A stretch of 16,099 bases of DNA, taken from positions 1 through 16,099 of the forward strand of contig JBBQZL010000037.1 in the NCBI GenBank assembly GCA_038207745.1, written 5' to 3'. Below are positions 6,236 to 14,296 of this stretch, in pieces (the first letter of the stretch is position 1; the number at the start of each line of letters is the position of its first letter). Both the position numbers and the translations under genes were made by a program. A model generated the notes under the pieces. It worked only from the letters and a program-made list of their open reading frames with translations, was not told where the DNA came from and did not search any database. The stretch is from JBBQZL01 sp038207745. Its GTDB lineage: Bacteria; Actinomycetota; Thermoleophilia; Solirubrobacterales; 70-9.

Positions 6236-9200
6236 GCAGGCCGCCCACCCAGGAGCAGAGCGCCGGGATCAATGCCCGGAACCGGAACCTGCTGCTCGAA
6301 GCCGGCGCCGGTACCGGCAAGACGACCGTGATGGTGAGCCGGTACTGCGACCGGATCGAGTTCGAGGAACTGGCGACCGACCAGATCCTCGCCTTCACCT
6401 TCACCGAGAAGGCCGCTGTCCAGCTTCGTCGTCGGATCCGCCTCGAGCTTGCCGCACGGGCTTCCTCGTGTGGCGACCCCGAGACCAAGGCAAGGCTCGA
6501 ACGCGTGGTCGCGGACTTCGGCGGGTCATGGGTGACGACGATCCACGGCTTCTGCCGCAGATTGCTTGCCTCCCACCCCGTGGCGGCCGGCATCGACCCG
6601 GCCTTCCGGGTCCTTGACGCGTCCGAAAGCGAACGCGCTTCACGTAGGGCCTTCGCCAGAGCGCTGGATGAGTTCACCCAGGCCGAGAACATCGATCGTG
6701 ACGAAATTGTTGCGGCCTATGGCGCGGATGGTCTCAGAACCACGATCCGCGATGCCTTCGGGCAGATGCGCGCAGAGGGCGATACCGATCCAAGGCTGCC
6801 CGAGGTGGTGCCGGCCGATCTGCCCCGGGCGATCGCCGAGCTGATCCGATGCGCCGAGGTGGCGCTCGCGGAGGGCAAACCGGCTGTTGAACAGAGATTG
6901 AGGATCGAGCGGGCGCTCGAGCTGGCCCTGGGGTTCCCCGGCCAGATGCCCGAAATCGATCAGTTGGCGCTGATGCGAACGGACTCGAAGAAGGAGGCCG
7001 TCAACAACTGCTCACTCGCTGTCGAGAAGTCTGTCAAGGCCATCGCCGAAAACGACGAGGGCGTCCGTGTGCATGCTCATCTGGCCGAACTCCTCGAGCT
7101 GTTCGCGCGCCACTACCGCGAGGTCAAGGAGGAGCGCTCGGGGCTTGACTTCGAGGACCTCCAGCTGCTCAGCCTCGACCTGCTCCGCGAACACCCTGCG
7201 ATCCGGGATAGGTACCGTGGTCGCCTGGTTGAGGTCATGGTCGACGAGTTCCAGGACACCAACCGCATGCAACTCGAACTGGTCGGGCTTCTCCAGGGTC
7301 CCGAGACCTCGGTCTTCTCAGTCGGTGACGAGTTCCAATCGATCTACGGGTTTCGCAATGCCGACATCGAGGTATTTCGCGAACAGCGAAGGCAGTTGAG
7401 GGCGGATGAGAACGGTCAGGTTCTGCCGCTGAGTGGAAACTTCAGGTCGCGCCCCGAGGTGATCGCTGCCGCCAACAGGTTCGCCGGATCGCTGCTGCCT
7501 GAATTCCGGGAACTGAAGATGGGATCACCCGACCAGGGCGGCCCGCCGCCCACCGATGGCGGTGAGGCAGTGGAACTTCTGGTCAGTGACGAGAAGGGAT
7601 GGGACAAGGATGCGCTCGGTTTTTCCCCTGACAGCACGACGCCGATATCGAGCATGGCTGAGGCCCGATTCCTGGCCGGGCGGTTGAGGGGCATCGTCGA
7701 CTCCGGCGATTCCGAGGCCGGGGAGATCGTGATCCTGCTTCGCTCCTACACCCACGTCGATGCATACGAGACGGCGCTGGAGGAAGTGGGGTTGCGTCCC
7801 TACGTCATCGGCGGCTCCGGCTACTGGTCCCATCAGCAGGCCGGTGACCTGCTGGCGATCCTGAACACGATCGCCAACCCGCTCGACGACGAGGCTCTGC
7901 TCGGGGCGATGGCCTCGCCTGCCTGCGCCGCAAGTCCCGATGCGCTCTGGCTGCTCAGGAGGGCCGCCGGCAGGGGCCGTCACCTCTGGCCCGCCGTCGA
8001 TGCGCTCTGCGGAGACAGGGAGCTCGAAGAGGAGGCCGCCAGATGGGCCGCCGAGATTCCCGCCACCGACCTCGAGGGGATCTCGAGACTCCACGCCGTG
8101 GTCACCGAACTGCGGCGGGTCGGGACCAGGATCGGACTCGAGCAGCTGATCGACCGCACGATCGCCGAGACCGGATATGACGTCGCCGTGCTGATCAGGC
8201 CACCGGGGGCGGTGCGGATGGCCAACCTGCGCAAGCTGCTTCGCCTCGCCCGCGAGTACGAATCCACCGAGGGGCGCGACCTGCGCGGCTTCCTCGAGTA
8301 CGCGGAGTTCGGCGCGGAGATCGACAGGGAGGCCTCCGCAGCGACCGAGGTCGAGGGTCACGACGGCGTTCGGATCATGACCATCCACAAGGCGAAGGGA
8401 CTCGAGTTCCCGGTTGTTGCCGTTCCGGGGCTTGGTCGCAAGCTGTTGATCCCCGACAGCTCTGGTCTCTCGATCGAGCGTGACCGGGATGGACGATGGC
8501 ACACGGCAATGAAGCTGAAGAGGGTCGGATCACCACCGATCGACCTCTACGAGAGTGCCGAACTCAAGGCTGAAGGCAAAGAGCGGGAAAGTGAGGAGGA
8601 GCTGAGGCTCTTCTATGTCGCGATGACCCGCGCGGAGCGGCGATTGATTCTCAGCTCCGTTGCCCCGTCCAGCTCGAGCATGAACAGAACGACTGAAAAC
8701 ACGCCGGTGATCTCCCGCCTGCTCACCGGCCTGGGGCACGGCGAGGCTCCGGTGGAAGAACGACTGCCGATTGGCAGCCCACTGCCGCGTCCGGACCTCT
8801 CGGCTGATTTTCCAGAGGCATCACTTCTGATCCGGGTCAATGCTGCTCCCGATCCGGATCGGCAGGATCATCGGGCGCCTGAACTCGCGGCGCGGGCGGG
8901 GCCGGGATCTCCGGCTCCGGTTCCGGTGCTCGCCGCCACAACCACCTCACCGCCGCTCTCGGTCGCGCCGATGCCGCCTCCACCGCTTCCCGCGCTCTCA
9001 TATTCGGCGCTTGGCGCATATGAGCGCTGCGGCTATCGCTTCTACGTCGAGAGGGTGCTGCGGATCAGGCTCCGTGCGGAACCGGGCGATTCCGAGGGCG
9101 CGGTATCGAAGGCGGAGCGGTATGGCTTCGGAAATGTCGTGCACTCGCTGCTCGAGTGGAGCGCCCATCGTGATTGGATGGTTCCCACCGCCGACCAGAT

Positions 9201-9762
9201 CGCCGACGCGTTGCGCGCCGAGGAGATCGAACCAGAGGCTCGGCGGGTCGCCGACGCCGCCGGGCAGATCACCGGCTGGATCGACTCGTCACTCTGCGCC
9301 GAACTGCTGGCGGATCGTGCCCGTGTCCGGGTCGAGGTGCCGCTGCTCCTCGATCTCGCGGGATCAGTTCTACGCGGGTCAATCGACCTGCTTCACGAAC
9401 CCGATTCGGGGATGCCAACCGTGGTCGACTTCAAGACCAACCGTCTCGGCGACAGAAGCCCCGAGGAGATGGCGAGTCGCTACGAGATCCAGCGAAACCT
9501 CTACGCACTTGCGACGGCGATCGCGACCGGTGTCGGCGAAGTTCGGGTCGCGTACGTCTTTCTGGAACGCCCGGATGATCCGGTGATGACAACGCTTGGA
9601 GAGGCGGAGATCGCCGCGGCCCGGTCCGATCTCGAAGCCCGGGTGGAGAGGATCCGTGGCGGCGACTTCGCCGCGACGAAGTCGCCCGATTGGCCGCTCT
9701 GCCACGACTGTCCGGCCCGCAGGCGGCTCTGTCCGGGTCCCGCGGCCCAACCCGCAAACTGA
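6232..9762 (+). CDS. addA: AddA/RecB-like UvrD helicase with C-terminal PD-(D/E)XK nuclease
   Basis: A 1176-residue superfamily 1A helicase fused to a nuclease; with the upstream subunit it should unwind and degrade double-strand ends to produce recombinogenic single strands. Motifs appear in order: Q motif PTQEQ (5-9), Walker A AGAGTGKT (24-31), Ia FTFTEKAA, Ic TIHGFC, II VDEFQDT (Asp338-Glu339), III VGDEFQSIYGFR, IV GNFRS, V IMTIHKAKGLEF and VI FYVAMTRAERRL (about 793-805). A proline-rich linker (about 875-920) leads to the nuclease, with RGSIDL, VVDFKTN (Asp1066, Lys1068) and RNLYAL. Cys933, Cys1157, Cys1160 and Cys1167 (C-x2-C-x6-C) suggest an Fe-S staple here too, which Bacillus AddA lacks. 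All catalytic motifs look intact. AdnB-like is an alternative name. Confidence 0.9.
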   Translation: MSRPPTQEQSAGINARNRNLLLEAGAGTGKTTVMVSRYCDRIEFEELATDQILAFTFTEKAAVQLRRRIRLELAARASSCGDPETKARLERVVADFGGSWVTTIHGFCRRLLASHPVAAGIDPAFRVLDASESERASRRAFARALDEFTQAENIDRDEIVAAYGADGLRTTIRDAFGQMRAEGDTDPRLPEVVPADLPRAIAELIRCAEVALAEGKPAVEQRLRIERALELALGFPGQMPEIDQLALMRTDSKKEAVNNCSLAVEKSVKAIAENDEGVRVHAHLAELLELFARHYREVKEERSGLDFEDLQLLSLDLLREHPAIRDRYRGRLVEVMVDEFQDTNRMQLELVGLLQGPETSVFSVGDEFQSIYGFRNADIEVFREQRRQLRADENGQVLPLSGNFRSRPEVIAAANRFAGSLLPEFRELKMGSPDQGGPPPTDGGEAVELLVSDEKGWDKDALGFSPDSTTPISSMAEARFLAGRLRGIVDSGDSEAGEIVILLRSYTHVDAYETALEEVGLRPYVIGGSGYWSHQQAGDLLAILNTIANPLDDEALLGAMASPACAASPDALWLLRRAAGRGRHLWPAVDALCGDRELEEEAARWAAEIPATDLEGISRLHAVVTELRRVGTRIGLEQLIDRTIAETGYDVAVLIRPPGAVRMANLRKLLRLAREYESTEGRDLRGFLEYAEFGAEIDREASAATEVEGHDGVRIMTIHKAKGLEFPVVAVPGLGRKLLIPDSSGLSIERDRDGRWHTAMKLKRVGSPPIDLYESAELKAEGKERESEEELRLFYVAMTRAERRLILSSVAPSSSSMNRTTENTPVISRLLTGLGHGEAPVEERLPIGSPLPRPDLSADFPEASLLIRVNAAPDPDRQDHRAPELAARAGPGSPAPVPVLAATTTSPPLSVAPMPPPPLPALSYSALGAYERCGYRFYVERVLRIRLRAEPGDSEGAVSKAERYGFGNVVHSLLEWSAHRDWMVPTADQIADALRAEEIEPEARRVADAAGQITGWIDSSLCAELLADRARVRVEVPLLLDLAGSVLRGSIDLLHEPDSGMPTVVDFKTNRLGDRSPEEMASRYEIQRNLYALATAIATGVGEVRVAYVFLERPDDPVMTTLGEAEIAAARSDLEARVERIRGGDFAATKSPDWPLCHDCPARRRLCPGPAAQPAN

Positions 9763-9824
9763 TTCATCAATCCGGCGGGTCGGCAATCCGGGGGATCAGG
9801 CAGGCTTGTGCGCCGGCGGGGTCA

Positions 9825-10073
9825 TCAGGTGGACTCGGCGGGTGCCTGCTCGAACTCGGCTGCAAGTTCATCGAGCCGCAACTCCTTGAGGCCCTCGCCG
9901 ACCCGCCCCAGCTCCACGGCGCAGTAGCTGACCAGATCCCGGCCCTCGCCGCAGAGCGCAAGAGTCTCCCGCAACCCGGCCTGACCGGAATCCAGCCTCT
10001 CAATGATCTGCTCCAGCCTCTCGACCGCAGACTCGTAGCTTTTCGGCTCGGCTGTTTCTGGCGCCTCAGGCAT
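9825..10073 (-). CDS. xseB: Exodeoxyribonuclease VII small subunit
   Basis: An 82-residue XseB protein, the small helical subunit that assembles on XseA to form exonuclease VII, a bidirectional single-strand DNA nuclease in the cytoplasm. The family core SYESAVERLEQIIERLDSGQAGLRETLALCGEGRDLVSYC is present, with the ERLE-II-LDSG helix followed by the second helix of the hairpin. The C-terminus is acidic. I start at ATG 10073, which overlaps the xseA stop by 8 bases and has GGAGAGG nine bases upstream; ATG 10082 and GTG 10091 are in frame and would add three or six residues. Cotranscription and translational coupling with xseA are expected. Its stop faces the addA stop across 62 bases. Confidence 0.9.
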   Translation of the reverse strand: MPEAPETAEPKSYESAVERLEQIIERLDSGQAGLRETLALCGEGRDLVSYCAVELGRVGEGLKELRLDELAAEFEQAPAEST

Positions 10074-11520
10074 CCGTCCCATCCTCTCCACTCGGCGTGA
10101 TCAGGTCATCTTCCACGTTCACCCCGACGGATCCGTCGCTGAAGCGCAGCCGCAGCCGACCGGCCTCAACCGCGCCCGCCGCACCGGTGATCGGCTCACC
10201 GGCAGGTGACTCGGCAAGCGCGTATCCGCGTTCGAGAGTTCGCTCGGGATCGTGGGCCCGCAGGGCAATCGCAAACTGCTCAAGCGAGGTTTGCCCGACG
10301 GTCACGATCGCGCCACCGGATCGACCGATCACGCCCGCGCGCCGACGATTGTCCGCGACCGCCGCAGCAACGGCTTCGTCCGTTCGCCTGCCGACCCGGG
10401 CAAGGACGGTGCTCCCGATGCGACGTTGGTAGAGCCACCGATCAACCAGGCCGCGGTCCGCTGCCGCGCGGATCTCACGGATCAACTGATTGAGGCTGCC
10501 GCGCTCACGCTGGAGTGCCCGTGCCGGTCCGCGGGCCAGACCGCCGAGGCTGCGACTGCGCTCCGAAATCGCGCGATGGGCAGATTTCCGGAGGCTGGCA
10601 GAGGCACCGACCAGGCTCGACCGGGCAGCCAGGCAGTCGAGTGGCACAGCTGCCTCGGCGGCATGTGTGGGAGTCGAGCAGGCAAGCGCCGAAACGTCGT
10701 CGATCAAGGTCGTGTCCCGCTCGTGGCCGACGGCGCTGATCACCGGCACCCGCAGCATTGCGACGGTTCTGCAGAGGGTCTCGTCGCAGAATGCCCAGAG
10801 GTCCGCGAGGCTGCCACCCCCACGACAGACGATGATCGCCTCCACCTCGGGGCGCGCGGCCAGCTCCTGAACCGCGGCGGTGATCGCCGGGGCCGCATGT
10901 CGATCCTGGACAGCGGCAAACCCCCAGATCACGGTTCCCTGCCATCCCCGCCGGTTGAGCCCCGCCAATACGTCCGCCCTCGCAGCGCCCCGCTCGGCGG
11001 TGACGACGCCGATCGTCCTTGGCAAAACCGGACGATGGAGCCGCTTCTGCGGTTCGAAGAGCCCATCGGCCTCGAGGCGCCGGCGCAGCTCGGCCAGGCG
11101 GGCAAGCAGATCCCCCTCGCCGGCAAGGCGGACATGGGTGACGCGGAAGCTGAAGCTGGGCGATGAATGGGCGCCGCCGGGATAGTAGTCAGGCCCGCCC
11201 GCCACAACGATCTGCACCCCGTCGCGAAGCGTCTCCATCGAGAGACCAAGTCGCTCGAGGTCGGTGATCCAGATCGCACAGGGGACCGCGCCGCCGGCAT
11301 CCCTGATCTCGAAGTAGGCCTGGACCTTGCTGCGGCCAACTCCTGAAACTTCTCCGATCAGCAGGACCCGGGCGCGCTTGCGCAGTTCCTCCTTGAGACG
11401 GTGGGCGTAGCGACCCACGGGAAACGGACCGGGAAGGTCGGAGCTCGGAGACGCGCCGGTCCCGGGGGAATCAATCTCTTCGCCACCCTGCTCGCCTGCG
11501 GAAGTCGGGTCACCACTCAC
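10066..11520 (-). CDS. xseA: Exodeoxyribonuclease VII large subunit
   Basis: A 484-residue XseA, the catalytic subunit of exonuclease VII, which cuts single-stranded DNA from both ends into oligonucleotides. The N-terminal OB fold begins at FPVGRYAHRLKEEL (about 33) and includes LLIGEVSG and YFEIRD. The catalytic region has GVVTAERGAARADVL, the VCRGGGSLADLWAFCDE block and the SAVGHERDTTLIDDVSALACSTPT block, with family-typical Asp and His residues preserved. A long coiled-coil segment and a C-terminal beta region ending in DGSVGVNVEDDL follow. The annotated start is GTG 11520 with no clear ribosome site. The first 33 residues are low-complexity and acidic, so a later GTG (within FPVGRY) cannot be excluded. 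HxlR is 27 bases upstream and xseB overlaps downstream. Confidence 0.92.
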   Translation of the reverse strand: MSGDPTSAGEQGGEEIDSPGTGASPSSDLPGPFPVGRYAHRLKEELRKRARVLLIGEVSGVGRSKVQAYFEIRDAGGAVPCAIWITDLERLGLSMETLRDGVQIVVAGGPDYYPGGAHSSPSFSFRVTHVRLAGEGDLLARLAELRRRLEADGLFEPQKRLHRPVLPRTIGVVTAERGAARADVLAGLNRRGWQGTVIWGFAAVQDRHAAPAITAAVQELAARPEVEAIIVCRGGGSLADLWAFCDETLCRTVAMLRVPVISAVGHERDTTLIDDVSALACSTPTHAAEAAVPLDCLAARSSLVGASASLRKSAHRAISERSRSLGGLARGPARALQRERGSLNQLIREIRAAADRGLVDRWLYQRRIGSTVLARVGRRTDEAVAAAVADNRRRAGVIGRSGGAIVTVGQTSLEQFAIALRAHDPERTLERGYALAESPAGEPITGAAGAVEAGRLRLRFSDGSVGVNVEDDLITPSGEDGTDA

Positions 11521-11547
11521 AGCGCCACAGCATGGCGCCGGTTCCGG

Positions 11548-11883
11548 TCAGACCGCCTTGACCTCGACCCAGCGTCTTGCCCAATCGCCAAGTTGCTCGA
11601 AGACCGGCCGCAGCTCCTGGGCCTTTGGTGTCAGCGAGTAATAGACGCGGACCGGCGTTCCGGGTTCGACCGTGCGCTCAACCAGCCCCTCCCGCTCGAG
11701 TTCGCGCAGCCGGCAAGACAGCAGCCGGTCGGAGACTCCTTCGATGGAACGTGCCAGCGATGCATACCTCATCGGTCCTTCCGCGAGGGCCGAGAGGATG
11801 GCCCCGGTCCAGCGCTTGCCGATCAACTCGATCGCAGCCTGGTAGCAGGGACAGACGTCGGCGGTGTTCGAACTTGCTTTCAC
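11548..11883 (-). CDS. HxlR family winged-helix transcriptional regulator
   Basis: A regulator of about 111 residues in the HxlR/MarR-like family, which binds promoter dyads as a dimer and often senses electrophiles or oxidants through an N-terminal cysteine. The sequence shows CPCYQAAIELIGKRWTGAILSAL, then the wing region YYSLTPKAQELRPVFEQLGDWA. The Cys at 11 matches the family position and a second lies at 13. The start is either GTG 11883 or TTG 11889. I prefer GTG because TAACCT lies nine bases before it and no ribosome site is visible. It lies 27 bases upstream of xseA on the same strand, so cotranscription is possible; regulation of xseAB is an inference. Its 5' end abuts the end of the broken protease gene. 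Confidence 0.9.
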   Translation of the reverse strand: MKASSNTADVCPCYQAAIELIGKRWTGAILSALAEGPMRYASLARSIEGVSDRLLSCRLRELEREGLVERTVEPGTPVRVYYSLTPKAQELRPVFEQLGDWARRWVEVKAV

Positions 11884-11885
11884 CG

Positions 11886-12398
11886 TCAACCGAGGTTACC
11901 GACCGCGAATGATGGGCCTCCGGATACGCCGGCCCGAACCGGCTCTCCACCTGACCGGAACTCAGTCGCCCGGCGCTCGAACACTTCCAGCCCGTTGATG
12001 CGGACAAGCGGCGAACCCTCGAACTCACCCGTGATCGTCGGCCTGAAGGATTGCCAGGTCGAGACTCGGATTGACGCGAATGACATCGGCTGCCTCCTCG
12101 ACTTCCGATTGCGCGACAACGGTCGTCCGCAGGTCACCCGCAACAACGTGTGCGGCCGTGATGATCAATCCAGGGTCGAGAGGTCAAGAGCGGCAGGAGG
12201 CTCCAAACCGACTTTGGCGGCCGGCGGCTCACGTCCGGAATCGGGCCACGCTCCCCCACCGACCACGACCACCAACGCCAGCGTCAGGACAACCTCCAAT
12301 GGCTGTGGCTGTCCGTGTCGAGATCTCCGCAGTCCAACCGTGAGAATGAAATTGATCATGCCGCCGCCGAGAACCGTCACACTTGGGAATACAACCAT
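11886..12398 (-). pseudogene. Frame-disrupted, truncated membrane-anchored trypsin-like serine protease
   Basis: No intact gene covers this half-kilobase, but its minus strand contains protease signatures split over two frames. From ATG 12398 (or 12359) one frame encodes an N-terminal hydrophobic anchor LEVVLTLALVVVVGGGAW and stops at TGA 12167-12165. A second frame (about 12183-12028) reads GLIITAAHVVAG, with the catalytic His at 12150-12148, then NPSLDLAILQAD, with the catalytic Asp at 12060-12058. The first frame then resumes and reads GEPVRAGVSGGPSF, with the catalytic Ser at 11924-11922. Only eight residues follow GGP before the TGA at 11888-11886, far fewer than a trypsin fold needs. 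Asp-to-Ser spacing (45 residues) is also short. Two compensating frameshifts plus deletion best explain this. Sequencing error would explain the frames but not the missing C-terminus. Confidence 0.6.
11893..11898 (-). promoter_or_regulatory. TANNNT -10 box (TAACCT) for the HxlR gene
   Basis: TAACCT on the minus strand lies nine bases before GTG 11883, giving a leader of only a few bases. It falls inside the last codons of the protease pseudogene, which would fit a promoter that replaced read-through. Confidence 0.3.
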
Positions 12399-12404
12399 TA
12401 ACTT
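12376..12404 (+). promoter_or_regulatory. Candidate promoter of the penicillin-binding protein gene
   Basis: GTCACA (12376-12381) and TAACTT (12399-12404) are 17 bases apart, the standard spacing for a housekeeping-type promoter. The GTG start at 12414 follows nine bases after the -10 box. GGGG in that gap could act as a ribosome site only if transcription starts upstream of it. The promoter overlaps the 5' end of the broken protease gene. Confidence 0.45.
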
Positions 12405-12413
12405 TGGGGATCT

Positions 12414-14156
12414 GTGAATCGCGCAACTTTGGAGGCAGAGCAGCGGCGACGTCTTGTTACCCGTACGCTGCCACTTGCGGCGGTCGCGCTGGTTGCGTTT
12501 GTCGCCGGAGCATCGAGCGGTGCCGTTGGCTCACCCGAGCAGGATCTGGTCGGCCACTACGCGACCGCGTGGGCCGCGCAGGACTTCACTCAGATGTACG
12601 CGGACCTGAATCCCTCCTCGCAGAGCCTGCTCTCCGAGGAAGAGTTTCAACAGGCCTACCTCGGCGCGCAAGAAGTGGCGACGATGAAGTCGATAGCGGT
12701 CAGCAAACCGACCCGGACAACCGAAGGCAACGGCACGAAGACCGTCACGGTCCCCGTCTCGATCGAGACAGCCGCCTTCGGTACCGTGCAGAAGGATCTC
12801 GAGGTTCCCTACGCCGATGGCGGCGTCTCCTGGACGACCGACCTGGTCTTCCCAGGGCTCACGAATGGCGCCAAGCTGGCGAACAACATCCGGCTCGCAA
12901 GACGTGCCTCGATTGTCGCCCGCGACGGAACCCCACTTGCCGAGGGCCCCGCGGATGCGCGCACATCTCCGCTTGGAAGCGCGGCAATCGATGTTGCCGG
13001 ACGGGTTGGCGAGGCACCGGAGGATCCCTCCGGCACTCTCGCGGCGCAGGGTTTCCCGCCGGGAACATTGGTCGGTGTCAGCGGTCTCGAGGCTGCCTAC
13101 AACAATGAGCTGGCAGGCAAGCCCGGTGGCAGGCTGCTTGCGAAGCCGGCCGGCGGTGGTGCGGCGACGGTCCTCGCCGAGTCGAAGCCGGAGCGGGGCG
13201 CTCGGCTGAAGACCTTCATCGACCCGACACTTCAGACCACCGCGGTTTCCGCGTTGGCCGGCCGGAGCGGTGGCGTCGCGGTGCTCGATGCCACCACCGG
13301 CGCGGTCAAGGCGCTTGCCGGGTCCGCATATTCGGCGCCGCAGCCACCTGGTTCGACCTTCAAGATCGTCACCACGACCGCGGCCTTCCAGCAGGATGTG
13401 GTCTCGATGGATGATCAGTTCCCGGTCACCTCGGGCTCCAACGTCGGCGGCAGGATGATCTCGAATGCGCATCAGGAGCTGTGTGGCGGCAGCTTCCCGA
13501 CCGCCTTTGCAGACTCGTGCAACTCGGTCTTCGCGCCGCTGGGCCCGAAGATCGGAAATGACGCGCTGGTCTCGACCGCAGAGCGCTATGGCTGGAATGC
13601 CGCGCCCGAGCTGTTCGACCAGGAAGGCACCGACGCGATCGATCCGCCCCAGCCGGCGATCCCGCAGGAGATCGGCGACGACCTCGACCTGGGCGTCAGC
13701 GCGATCGGGCAGGGCGAGGTGACGGCAACGCCCCTTGAAATGGCAAGCGTCGCCCAGACCGTTGCCAATGACGGGGTCCGGCTCTCGAATCCGATCGCCC
13801 AGGATCCTGCGCTCGGTCCGACGGCCGAGCCCAGGCTCGTCACGTCGAAGTCGATCGCCCAGAAGCTGACCGAGCTGATGATCGGCGTCGTCACAAGCGG
13901 CACCGGCGTTGCGGGGGCAATCCCCGAGGCACAGGTCGCAGGTAAGACCGGCACCGCGGAACTGGGCCCCAAGCCGGGCCAGGAAAACCTGCCTCCGGGC
14001 GCCATCCCCGAGCAGACGATCGACGCATGGTTCTCAGCGTTCGCACCCGCGGACAAGCCCAAGCTTGCGATCGGCGTGATGCTGATCGACGCGAGCGCCG
14101 ACGGCGGCACCGTCGCGGCCCCCGTCGCGGCACAGATCTTCTCCGCCGGTCTGTAA
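12414..14156 (+). CDS. Class B penicillin-binding protein (peptidoglycan D,D-transpeptidase) with NTF2-like domain
   Basis: A 580-residue cell-wall transpeptidase, anchored by one N-terminal membrane segment (about 15-37) with its catalytic part outside the membrane. Residues about 42-150 (SPEQDLVGHYATAWAAQDFTQMYADL onward) match the NTF2-like MecA N-terminal domain seen in PBP2a-type proteins. A dimerisation-type region with ARRASIVARDGTPLAEG follows (from about 160). The transpeptidase has all three active-site motifs: S-x-x-K as STFK (Ser314, Lys317), S-x-N as SCN (368-370) and KTGT (511-514). It should crosslink peptidoglycan and be acylated by beta-lactams. GTG 12414 is the likely start, followed by a basic stretch before the anchor. 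No division or wall genes are adjacent; it appears monocistronic. Whether it belongs to the elongation or division machinery cannot be told. Confidence 0.9.
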   Translation: MNRATLEAEQRRRLVTRTLPLAAVALVAFVAGASSGAVGSPEQDLVGHYATAWAAQDFTQMYADLNPSSQSLLSEEEFQQAYLGAQEVATMKSIAVSKPTRTTEGNGTKTVTVPVSIETAAFGTVQKDLEVPYADGGVSWTTDLVFPGLTNGAKLANNIRLARRASIVARDGTPLAEGPADARTSPLGSAAIDVAGRVGEAPEDPSGTLAAQGFPPGTLVGVSGLEAAYNNELAGKPGGRLLAKPAGGGAATVLAESKPERGARLKTFIDPTLQTTAVSALAGRSGGVAVLDATTGAVKALAGSAYSAPQPPGSTFKIVTTTAAFQQDVVSMDDQFPVTSGSNVGGRMISNAHQELCGGSFPTAFADSCNSVFAPLGPKIGNDALVSTAERYGWNAAPELFDQEGTDAIDPPQPAIPQEIGDDLDLGVSAIGQGEVTATPLEMASVAQTVANDGVRLSNPIAQDPALGPTAEPRLVTSKSIAQKLTELMIGVVTSGTGVAGAIPEAQVAGKTGTAELGPKPGQENLPPGAIPEQTIDAWFSAFAPADKPKLAIGVMLIDASADGGTVAAPVAAQIFSAGL

Positions 14157-14160
14157 TCAA

Positions 14161-14179
14161 CCCGGCCATCCGGCCCGGG
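14161..14179 (+). terminator. GC hairpin after the penicillin-binding protein gene
   Basis: Five bases after the stop, CCCGG (14161-14165) pairs with CCGGG (14175-14179). Two more C-G pairs lie inside around a four-base loop, with one bulged C. There is no T-run. Placement between convergent genes favours a terminator. Confidence 0.35.
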
Positions 14180-14224
14180 ACCTGCCGCGCCAATTCGAGT
14201 CGCGGAATCTCGATGCGATTCGCT

Positions 14225-14296
14225 GGGGTTTCCTGGCTCGCGAACGCAGGGGTTCCCAGGCGGGCGGGCGCGGGGGTTCTCAGGCGGCGCGGCCGA
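14225..14296. repeat. Degenerate 24-bp tandem repeat, three units
   Basis: GGGGTT-starting units begin at 14225, 14249 and 14273, exactly 24 bases apart. Units two and three share the first 15 bases except one (GGGGTTC-C/T-CAGGCGG); adjacent units match at about 17 of 24 positions. The third unit overlaps the last codons of the minus-strand membrane protein. TTCCCAGG in the second unit is also an exact inverted copy of CCTGGGAA at 14298-14305, which could form a stem spanning the convergent junction. Nothing else is seen in 14180-14224. Confidence 0.4.

Noticed and set aside
7525..8502. 325-codon minus-strand open frame inside the helicase gene
   Set aside because: Antisense to helicase sequence containing essential motifs; Gly/Pro/Arg-rich shadow with no recognisable domain.
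9763..9824. Possible terminator between addA and xseB
   Set aside because: CAATCCGG occurs twice as a direct repeat and CGCCGGCG is palindromic, but no convincing stem-loop forms in the 62-base gap.
10252..11166. 304-codon plus-strand open frame opposite xseA
   Set aside because: Fully antisense to a clearly recognisable xseA; long open shadow frames are expected in GC-rich DNA, and the translation shows no family motif.
11401..12417. 338-codon plus-strand open frame covering the xseA start, the HxlR gene and the gap after it
   Set aside because: Antisense to HxlR and xseA, low-complexity Arg/Pro/Ser-rich translation, and the real signal in 11890-12400 is on the minus strand (protease relic).
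12531..13472. 313-codon minus-strand open frame inside the penicillin-binding protein gene
   Set aside because: Antisense to the NTF2-like and transpeptidase regions; no motif, no ribosome site.
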